The position numbers and the translations under genes were made by a program. The notes beneath the pieces are model-generated. The model searched no databases, was not told the origin of the DNA, and saw only the letters and a program-made list of their open reading frames with translations. Positions 1-6,384 of a DNA stretch of 9,202 bases are shown here, in pieces. Where the stretch lies: contig JAEDNZ010000071.1 of assembly GCA_016302215.1 (NCBI GenBank), forward strand, positions 1-9,202, read 5' to 3'. Position 1 is the first letter of the stretch; every line of letters begins with the position of its first letter. Origin of the DNA: Muribaculaceae bacterium. Lineage in GTDB: Bacteria; Bacteroidota; Bacteroidia; Bacteroidales; Muribaculaceae.

Positions 1-84
1 TTTTATTAGTTACACACGAAAAATACTAATACACTGTAAATGGTGGGGTAAATGTTAAATCTGTGACATACAGAGAGAAAAATT

Positions 85-113
85 TTTGATTTAAGAAAAT
101 TTGATTAATTTTG
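85..113 (+). promoter_or_regulatory. Bacteroidota-type promoter of the HTCS gene
   Basis: A -7 box TAATTTTG lies at 106-113 and matches the Bacteroidota consensus TAnnTTTG. A TTTG at 85-88 is a plausible -33 box, 17 bases upstream. Transcription would start near 120, giving a leader of about 40 bases before the ATG at 161. A complete two-box promoter suggests basal, constitutive expression, as expected for a sensor that must be present before its ligand arrives. The leader has no strong Shine-Dalgarno sequence, which is normal in this phylum. Confidence 0.6.
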
Positions 114-160
114 CAAGCGATAGCCATCGCAACGAATGTGTTCATCACTCAGACCATTTC

Positions 161-2911
161 ATGAAATACAATTATTGCCTAACGCCAATCATTTTACTGC
201 TATGTGCCCTGGTAACGCTCAGCGGCTGTAGCGAAGACCGGAAATATAAAATCGGTATCTCGCAGTGCAGCCAAGACGATTGGCGTACTAAGATGAATGA
301 TGAAATCAACCGCGAGATAATGTGTCATGAGGATGCGGTGGTAGAGATCCGCTCGGCCGATGACAGCAGTAAAAAGCAAATTGAAGACATAAAGTATTTT
401 GCTGACAATGGCTTTGATATAGTGATAGTAGCACCCAACGAAGCTGCCGAGCTGACGCCTGTCGTCAAGGAAGTTTACGAGCGAGGAATACCGGTGATAA
501 TATTTGACCGCAATATCATAGGTGATAGCTACACGGCCAGGATAAGCGTTGATAATGAGGGCCTTGGGCGCGTGGCTGCGCGTTATGCCAATCACTTGGT
601 GGGCGGCAGCAAGAAGGTCATCGAGATTTACGGGCTTGTGGGCTCGACGCCGGCCGACGACCGACATCGCGGCTTCACCGAAGAGTTTAAGAAGTATGGA
701 GGCGAGGTGCTTGCCGGCGCCTCGGCCGGGTGGCGCGAGAAAGATGCCGTGCAGGTAGCCGACTCGCTGCTGTCTATATATAAAGATGTGGATCTGATAT
801 ATGCCCACAATGACCGCATGGCGATAGGAGCATCGACGGTGGCTAAGCGCTTGGGGCGTGACGATATCAAGATTATCGGTATCGATGCAGCTCCGGAGGT
901 AGGCATCAAGGCCGTGGCCGACAGCGTGATAGATGCTACATTTATGTATCCTACCGAGGGCTATCGCTTGATACAGACTGCATTGGCAATACTCAAGGGC
1001 GAGCCTTACGAGCGAGATGTGCAGATACCGTATTCGTCGGCCGTGGATTTGAGCAATGCCGATATCTTGCTATTGCAATACGAGACGGTGCGCGCAGAGA
1101 CGAGTAAGATGATACTCCTCAAGCAGCAGATTGACAGCTATTGGGAGCAACATTCGTCGCAGACGATGTTGTTTTATGCGAGCATAGTGATTATCGTGCT
1201 GTTGAGTGGCGTGTTATTTCTCATACTGCGCAGCTATTGGCAGCACCGCAAGCATCAGGCCGCATTGATAGAGAAGAACAAGCTCCTTGAGGAGCAGCGC
1301 GACACACAAAAGCGCCTGAATGAGCAACTTGAGGCAGCAACGAAGTCAAAGCTTATGTTTTTCACCAATGTGTCGCACGACTTGCGCACACCGCTGACCC
1401 TCATCGCCGAGCCTGTGGCACAGCTCTCCCAGGCCGACAATCTCACTGACCAGCAGATGTTGCTGACGCGCTTGGCCAATAAGAATGTAAAAATCTTGCA
1501 GCGCCTTATAAATCAGATCCTTGACTTCCGTAAATATGAGAATGGCAAGCTCGAGCTCACACGCATAGAGATTAATCTTGGCGAGGTGGTAAAAGACTGG
1601 GTGGAGTCATTCCGCACGGTGGCTCGCAAGCGTGATATACAGCTGAAAATCGATGTGCCTGAAAATAAGAGTATTATCACTGCTATTGATGTCGAAAAGA
1701 TAGAGCGAGTGGTCTTCAACCTGATGTCAAACGCCATGAAATATACCCCTCGCAATGGCACTATCACCGTGACCTGTGATGCCAATGACGACAAGGTGTA
1801 TCTCAAAGTGTCAGACACCGGTATCGGCATCGCCGAGAGAGACTTGGGCAATATCTTTGAGCGTTTTTATCAGGTGGAGCGCGAGCACCCTGAGGGGTCG
1901 GGCATAGGTCTGACGCTGTGCAAGGCTTTTGTAGAGCTCCACGGGGGAGCGATAAGAGTGGAGAGCGCCCCGGGCAAAGGGTCGGTGTTTACGGTAGAGC
2001 TGCCGCTGGTGCGCGGAGAAGAAGCCACTGATAGCTATGCCAAGGGCTCATCAGATGCTGAAGTCAATGTGATAGAAGAGACAGCCACGGAGCTTGATGA
2101 AATAGAGGCCGAAGTGAGCTTTGATAATAGGCTGCCGTTAGTGCTTGTGATAGACAATAATAAGGATATCCAGACCCTTGTATCGCTGCTGCTACGCGAC
2201 AAATACAATGTGATATGTGCCGACAAAGGCAAAGACGGCATAAAGAAAGCCGCCAAGTATGTGCCTGACCTTATCATCTGCGATGTGATGATGCCCGGCA
2301 TTGACGGCTTGGAGTGCTGTCGCCGAATAAAGAGTGAGGTATCTACGTCGCACATCCCGGTGTTGATGCTTACGGCTTGCGGTATGGACGAGCAGCGCGT
2401 GCAGTGCTACGACTCTGGGTGTGATGCCTATGTGTCAAAGCCGTTCAACAGCTCAGTGCTGCTGTCGCGCTGCGCGAGCCTGATCGAGAACCGCAAGCGC
2501 ATCAGAGACTTGTGGAGCAAGACCGGCGATGCGTCAAAGGCCGGAGCTCGCGAGCACCTGCCCAAATCAGATATCGATAATGACTTCTACAACCGGTTTT
2601 TGGATATCTTCAAGCCGCAGATGGGCAATCCCGATATCAATGTAGATGCAATGGCAGCGCAGATGGGCCTTGAGCGCTCGCAGTTTTATCGCAAGATTAA
2701 GGCGCTGACGAATTACTCGCCGGTGGAGCTGATAAGGAACTTCCGCCTCAAAGAGGGTAGGAAACTGCTAATCAAGACCGATAAGACGATAAGCGAGATA
2801 GCCTATGAGATAGGCTTCTCGTCGCCGGCCTATTTCACCAAGTGCTATCGCGAAGCCTACGGCGAGACCCCTTCGGAGACACGCGAAGGTAAAGGCAAAC
2901 AAAGCAAATAA
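161..2911 (+). CDS. Hybrid two-component system sensor/regulator (HTCS) with periplasmic sugar-binding sensor domain, BT1754-like
   Basis: This 916-residue protein combines sensor kinase and response regulator in one chain. In order it shows: a signal sequence ending in a lipobox (LSGC, Cys23); a type I periplasmic-binding-protein domain (about 28-308; motifs KIGISQCSQDDW at 30-41, APNEAAELTP at 91-100, AHNDRMAIGA at 215-224); one transmembrane helix (about 335-357); a HisKA domain with phospho-acceptor His406 in NVSHDLRTP; a HATPase domain (N-box Asn524, DTGIGI from Asp552, GSGIGL at 579-584); a receiver (Asp708 phospho-acceptor, Thr738, Lys760); and a C-terminal AraC-type helix-turn-helix (about 806-908). 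Family knowledge: the PBP-type HTCS BT1754 of B. thetaiotaomicron binds fructose directly and activates its PUL, so a monosaccharide ligand is likely, but its identity cannot be read here. The ATG at 161 is chosen because it begins the signal peptide; an in-frame TTG at 101 would overlap the -7 box. In the receiver, the usual second acidic residue is Asn (IDNN). The target is inferred to be the susC-susD operon just downstream. Confidence 0.95.
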   Translation: MKYNYCLTPIILLLCALVTLSGCSEDRKYKIGISQCSQDDWRTKMNDEINREIMCHEDAVVEIRSADDSSKKQIEDIKYFADNGFDIVIVAPNEAAELTPVVKEVYERGIPVIIFDRNIIGDSYTARISVDNEGLGRVAARYANHLVGGSKKVIEIYGLVGSTPADDRHRGFTEEFKKYGGEVLAGASAGWREKDAVQVADSLLSIYKDVDLIYAHNDRMAIGASTVAKRLGRDDIKIIGIDAAPEVGIKAVADSVIDATFMYPTEGYRLIQTALAILKGEPYERDVQIPYSSAVDLSNADILLLQYETVRAETSKMILLKQQIDSYWEQHSSQTMLFYASIVIIVLLSGVLFLILRSYWQHRKHQAALIEKNKLLEEQRDTQKRLNEQLEAATKSKLMFFTNVSHDLRTPLTLIAEPVAQLSQADNLTDQQMLLTRLANKNVKILQRLINQILDFRKYENGKLELTRIEINLGEVVKDWVESFRTVARKRDIQLKIDVPENKSIITAIDVEKIERVVFNLMSNAMKYTPRNGTITVTCDANDDKVYLKVSDTGIGIAERDLGNIFERFYQVEREHPEGSGIGLTLCKAFVELHGGAIRVESAPGKGSVFTVELPLVRGEEATDSYAKGSSDAEVNVIEETATELDEIEAEVSFDNRLPLVLVIDNNKDIQTLVSLLLRDKYNVICADKGKDGIKKAAKYVPDLIICDVMMPGIDGLECCRRIKSEVSTSHIPVLMLTACGMDEQRVQCYDSGCDAYVSKPFNSSVLLSRCASLIENRKRIRDLWSKTGDASKAGAREHLPKSDIDNDFYNRFLDIFKPQMGNPDINVDAMAAQMGLERSQFYRKIKALTNYSPVELIRNFRLKEGRKLLIKTDKTISEIAYEIGFSSPAYFTKCYREAYGETPSETREGKGKQSK

Positions 2912-3060
2912 GCTACAAGGCTGTTGGGGCACTTTGCCCCCTTGACCCCTCGCCCACCCGCGATGGCGGTGTCAGCTCACTCACCGGTGACGACGTCAGC
3001 CGGGAGGGGCAAGATGCCATCAATAGGGCAAGGGTCGTGGAGCTGAAGCGTCATAGGTCA
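2912..3060. other. GC-rich fold-back intergenic segment downstream of the HTCS
   Basis: This stretch is clearly more GC-rich than the AT-rich 3061-3291 beside it. It contains a short hairpin (GGGGCA 2926-2931 with TGCCCC 2935-2940), a perfect 10-base palindrome TCACCGGTGA (2981-2990), and GTCAGC repeated at 2971-2976 and 2995-3000. The C-rich arm at 2941-2954 can pair with 3002-3013 (12 base pairs, two single-base bulges), or an overlapping part (2944-2955) with 3026-3036. The minus strand has a 35-codon open frame (3020 to 2913) with a low-complexity Ser/Pro/Gly-rich product, which I do not accept as a gene. It may be a transcription end structure, a dispersed intergenic repeat or a small RNA; the sequence alone does not decide. 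Confidence 0.4.
2926..2940 (+). terminator. Weak hairpin after the HTCS stop, possible terminator
   Basis: GGGGCA and TGCCCC form a 6-base-pair, all-perfect stem with a 3-base loop, 14 bases after the TAA stop. The sequence that follows is CTTGACCCC, with no T-run, so it is not a canonical rho-independent terminator. It could protect the 3' end, or be part of the larger fold of 2941-3036. Confidence 0.3.
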
Positions 3061-3153
3061 GCAAACATATCATTATAAATAAGCAACTTCTGTTAATACT
3101 CATTGTAATAGCCTGATAGAGGAGTCTGTGGCAGGCTGAAAAATCTATAATAA

Positions 3154-3212
3154 ATGTTGCATCATATATAAAAATTAACTCTTTGCATAGATTTTTATAT
3201 AGCGTGCAACAT
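3154..3212. promoter_or_regulatory. Interrupted inverted repeat upstream of susC, candidate HTCS operator
   Basis: Two 22-base arms face each other across a 15-base spacer (3176-3190). The outer blocks are ATGTTGCA (3154-3161) and TGCAACAT (3205-3212). The inner blocks are TATATAAAAAT (3165-3175) and ATTTTTATATA (3191-3201). Nineteen of 22 positions are complementary, and the three mismatches fall together between the two blocks. The dyad ends 30 bases before the -7 box of the susC promoter, where an activator would sit. HTCS proteins are known to activate the adjacent susC operon through AraC-type domains. That this site is bound by the HTCS encoded at 161-2911 is an inference. Confidence 0.5.
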
Positions 3213-3242
3213 CAGTTATTATCCTTATTATATGATGGGGCT

Positions 3243-3250
3243 TAACTTTG
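3243..3250 (+). promoter_or_regulatory. -7 box of the susC-susD operon, no -33 box
   Basis: TAACTTTG matches the Bacteroidota -7 consensus TAnnTTTG. Transcription would start near 3257, leaving a leader of about 35 bases before the ATG at 3292. No TTTG is found at the expected -33 distance (about 3215-3228 reads TTATTATCCTTATT). Such a promoter would depend on an activator, which agrees with the HTCS gene upstream and the dyad ending at 3212. Confidence 0.55.
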
Positions 3251-3291
3251 CGGCAGAATATTTTCAAATTCTTACCCATAATTTTAACATC

Positions 3292-6200
3292 ATGAAAAAA
3301 TTAACCCTAAGCGCACTATTGCTATTGCTGGTGGCGTTCGTGTCAAGTGCACGAGACATCACTGTGCAAGGTACTGTTGTGTCAGCAACAGATGCAGAGC
3401 CACTGATTGGCGCGAGCGTGATTTCAGAACTAAAGAGCAATGTGGGAGTGTCCACAGACCTCGATGGTAATTTCACCTTAGTCGTGCCTGAAGGCTCCAA
3501 CATTGTAGTATCGTATGTTGGCTTTAAGTCAAAGACCGTAGCGGCAGCCGAGACGATGACCATCGAGCTGGAAGAGAATGCCGCCCTGTTAGACGAGATT
3601 GTCGTAGTAGGATACTCGGCAGAGAAGAAATCAGATCTGACCGGATCGGTGTCAGTAGTAAAGATGAAAGATGTGGCCGACACGCCGACCGGCAACGTGC
3701 TGCAGTCACTGCAAGGCCGCGTCCCCGGTATGACCATCACCACCGATGGCACGCCCGGCGGTCTGAGCACCAGCACGTCAATCCGCGGCGCCTCTTCATT
3801 CCGCAGCGATGCCAACGGCCCGCTGTATGTAATCGATGGCGTGATGACGCGCGATAACCCCGGCACAATAATCAATAGCAATGATGTGGAGTCAATCCAG
3901 GTGCTCAAAGATGCCGCCTCTGCTGCCATCTATGGTGCTCAGGCCGCTAACGGTGTGGTCATCATCACCACCAAGCGCGCCAAGAAAGGCGAAGCCCATG
4001 TGACCTTTGACGCCACTCTGAGCGTACAGACATACAATAGCGGTCTTGACTTGCTTGACGCCTATCAGTGGGGCGATGTGTATTGGAGCGCGTACAAATA
4101 TGCACATAACGGCGCCACCCCGCAGTCAGCAGTGTATGGCACCGGTGCAACGGCCCAGCTACAGACCTATAAGAACCTCAATGGCGCCGATGTGCTGCCG
4201 CAAACGACAGATTGGGAAGATGTGATACACCGCACGGCCCTGATGCAGACCTACACGGTGGGTCTCTCGAAGGGTACAGAGAACGGTTCATCATCATTCA
4301 CTATCAGCTGGCTTGACCATGATGGTATCGTCAAAGGCACAGACTACAAGAAGCTCAACACCCGTTTCAGCTCAGACTATGGCTTCCTTAATAATAAGCT
4401 TAAGGCCGGCGGTAATGTTACCGTGAACTGGTGGAAGGCACACAATATGCCGGGCGGCGCAGAGGAGAATGCCGTAAAGCAGCACCCCGCCAAAGCGGTG
4501 TATGATGTGGAAGGTGTCTATGTTGACCAAATCAATGATGTGCTCGGCGATGCCCCCAATATGATGCGTCTTATCGAAAACGAGGCCAACAACAACCACG
4601 AGTATTGGAGAGTTTTCGGCAACGCTTACCTTCAGGTAGAGCCTATCAAGAACCTTATCATTAAGACTAACTTTGGTGTAAACTATTACAGCGAAGTCAA
4701 CAAAGTCTTTGAGCCTGCGTGGCTTCGCGACACCGTCAACAAGCTGACGCAGTCAACGAGCAAGAGCACCGACTGGGTGTGGACCAATACGGCGCAGTAC
4801 AACATCGACTTCGGCAAGAACTCAATCATGGCACTTGTCGGTGTCGAGGCAAAGAAATATCACACGGAGAGCTTCTATGGCTATGGCACTGACCTCGCGC
4901 TTGAAGACCCCAACTACATCTACCTCGACAATGTCACTTCAAACAAGAATGTAGGCGCGGGCGCTTCAAACTACTCAATGTTCTCCGGCTTTGGCAAAAT
5001 CAACTATTCATGGGACGACAAATACCTTGCGTCGCTGACGATACGCCGCGATGCCTCATCGCGTCTGGCTCATGACCACAACTATGATTGGTTCCCCTCG
5101 TTCTCACTGGGCTGGCGTATTTCGCAAGAGTCCTTTATGGCCAACACTCGCAGCTGGCTGTATGACCTGAAGCTGCGCGCCTCATATGGTGTCAATGGTA
5201 ATGACCTTATCGATAACGAGGCTTTCTATGCCAAATATCTGATGAGCCTTAATCGCGGTTCATACAATATGAACGGCGACGGCACGACACTCTCGCCCGG
5301 TGCATATCGCATCCGCACCACCAACCCTGACCTGAAGTGGGAGAAGACCTATCAGACCAACGTGGGTATCGATGCGTCATTCTTGAACAATCAGCTGGGT
5401 GTGTCACTCGACTATTTCTACAAAGACACCAAGGATATGCTTGTAGAGAAGCCCTACATCGCTACTATCGGCGAGGGCGGCTACTGCTGGTACAATGGTG
5501 GTGAGATGACCAACAAGGGCTTTGAAGGCCAGATAACATGGCGCAGCAAGATAGGCCGTGATTTTAACTACGAAGTAGGCTTTAACTTCACCTATCAGAA
5601 GAATGAGGTTACCAACCTTCTTGACGACATCTATTATTCATACGGCGGCGGTTACGGCGAGCACAGCCTTGTAGGCCAGCCCTTAGGCTCATGGATGGGC
5701 TTTAAGACCGATGGCGTGTTCCGCACACAGCAAGAGGTTGATGACTATTGCAATAAATACAAAGTGGAATTTGGTAGCCCCGGCGTAGGCCGTATCCGCT
5801 ATGTCGATGCCGACGGCGATGGCGTAATCAACTACAACGACCGCACGTGGCTGGGTTCAGACCTGCCCAAGGCTCAATTCGGTCTCAACCTCGGTGCCAA
5901 CTGGAAAGGCTTTGACCTGAGCCTCTTCTTCAACTCCATCATCCGTGACGCCTTCGTTAACTCGAAGTACTACACCGACCTGTTTCAGTGCTGGAACGGC
6001 AACCACGGCACAGCGCTTGTTGACGCCGCTGCCGCATACGAGGATTACCTGAAGACCGGCGTCTATACCAGCGACACCCCGGCACCGACCACTGACAATG
6101 CCAACAATGAGCACGAAGTGTCAGAGTTCCATATCGAGAATGGCTCGTTCTTACGCCTGAAGACTCTCACTCTGGGCTACACCCTGCCGACAAGCGTGCA

Positions 6201-6351
6201 GAAGACACTGCGCTTGAACAACGCCCGCGTTTACTTCCAGGCCCAGAATGTGTTTACCATCACGGGCTACAGCGGCGCCGATCCCGAGGGCCTTGGCTAC
6301 CCCTACGCCATGCCGCGGCAATTCACCTTCGGCATCCAGTTCGGTTTCTAA
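3292..6351 (+). CDS. SusC/RagA-family TonB-linked outer-membrane transporter
   Basis: This 1019-residue protein is a TonB-dependent transporter of the SusC family, which imports glycans through the outer membrane with energy passed from TonB. It shows a signal peptide ending VSSA before Arg21; an N-terminal carboxypeptidase-regulatory-like domain (about 24-100, with VQGTVVSATDAEPLIGASV and TDLDGNFTL); the family's conserved segment DEIVVVGY at 101-108; a plug domain (about 112-228, with LYVIDGV at 178-184 and KDAASAAIYG from 206); then a long beta-barrel ending in Phe (FGIQFGF), as outer-membrane barrels do. An acidic loop, DADGDGVINYND (839-850), resembles the calcium-binding loops common in this family. 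Its length is normal and no frameshift is seen. The ATG at 3292 is chosen because the signal peptide begins there; an in-frame ATG at 3232 would start upstream of the -7 box. It is cotranscribed with the SusD-like gene. The substrate is unknown. Confidence 0.97.
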   Translation: MKKLTLSALLLLLVAFVSSARDITVQGTVVSATDAEPLIGASVISELKSNVGVSTDLDGNFTLVVPEGSNIVVSYVGFKSKTVAAAETMTIELEENAALLDEIVVVGYSAEKKSDLTGSVSVVKMKDVADTPTGNVLQSLQGRVPGMTITTDGTPGGLSTSTSIRGASSFRSDANGPLYVIDGVMTRDNPGTIINSNDVESIQVLKDAASAAIYGAQAANGVVIITTKRAKKGEAHVTFDATLSVQTYNSGLDLLDAYQWGDVYWSAYKYAHNGATPQSAVYGTGATAQLQTYKNLNGADVLPQTTDWEDVIHRTALMQTYTVGLSKGTENGSSSFTISWLDHDGIVKGTDYKKLNTRFSSDYGFLNNKLKAGGNVTVNWWKAHNMPGGAEENAVKQHPAKAVYDVEGVYVDQINDVLGDAPNMMRLIENEANNNHEYWRVFGNAYLQVEPIKNLIIKTNFGVNYYSEVNKVFEPAWLRDTVNKLTQSTSKSTDWVWTNTAQYNIDFGKNSIMALVGVEAKKYHTESFYGYGTDLALEDPNYIYLDNVTSNKNVGAGASNYSMFSGFGKINYSWDDKYLASLTIRRDASSRLAHDHNYDWFPSFSLGWRISQESFMANTRSWLYDLKLRASYGVNGNDLIDNEAFYAKYLMSLNRGSYNMNGDGTTLSPGAYRIRTTNPDLKWEKTYQTNVGIDASFLNNQLGVSLDYFYKDTKDMLVEKPYIATIGEGGYCWYNGGEMTNKGFEGQITWRSKIGRDFNYEVGFNFTYQKNEVTNLLDDIYYSYGGGYGEHSLVGQPLGSWMGFKTDGVFRTQQEVDDYCNKYKVEFGSPGVGRIRYVDADGDGVINYNDRTWLGSDLPKAQFGLNLGANWKGFDLSLFFNSIIRDAFVNSKYYTDLFQCWNGNHGTALVDAAAAYEDYLKTGVYTSDTPAPTTDNANNEHEVSEFHIENGSFLRLKTLTLGYTLPTSVQKTLRLNNARVYFQAQNVFTITGYSGADPEGLGYPYAMPRQFTFGIQFGF

Positions 6352-6384
6352 TAACATAGTCTAACTCGTATAAAGAATAAAAAG

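Noticed and set aside
4..31. TATTAGT/ACTAATA inverted repeat at the window start, as a terminator of an upstream gene
   Set aside because: The stem is AT-rich with a 14-base loop and no following T-run, and the upstream gene is outside the window.
101..160. In-frame TTG start for the HTCS at 101, giving 20 extra residues
   Set aside because: The TTG lies just upstream of and overlapping the -7 box, before the predicted transcription start. The ATG at 161 begins a clean lipoprotein signal sequence.
2913..3020. 35-codon minus-strand open frame in the GC-rich segment
   Set aside because: The product is low-complexity (Ser/Pro/Gly-rich) and lies in fold-back DNA with no family resemblance I can defend. 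The open frame is better explained by GC-rich composition.
3110..3137. AGCCTG/CAGGCT inverted repeat (3110-3115 and 3132-3137)
   Set aside because: Only 6 base pairs across a 16-base loop, with no T-run or motif to give it meaning; probably chance.
3232..3291. In-frame ATG for SusC at 3232
   Set aside because: It precedes the -7 box at 3243-3250, so it would not be transcribed from that promoter. The signal peptide begins at the ATG at 3292.
3264..3929. Long minus-strand open frames inside susC, the HTCS, SusD and DUF1349 genes
   Set aside because: They lie wholly or mostly opposite well-supported genes, lack domains or proper signal peptides, and are shadows of the coding strand.
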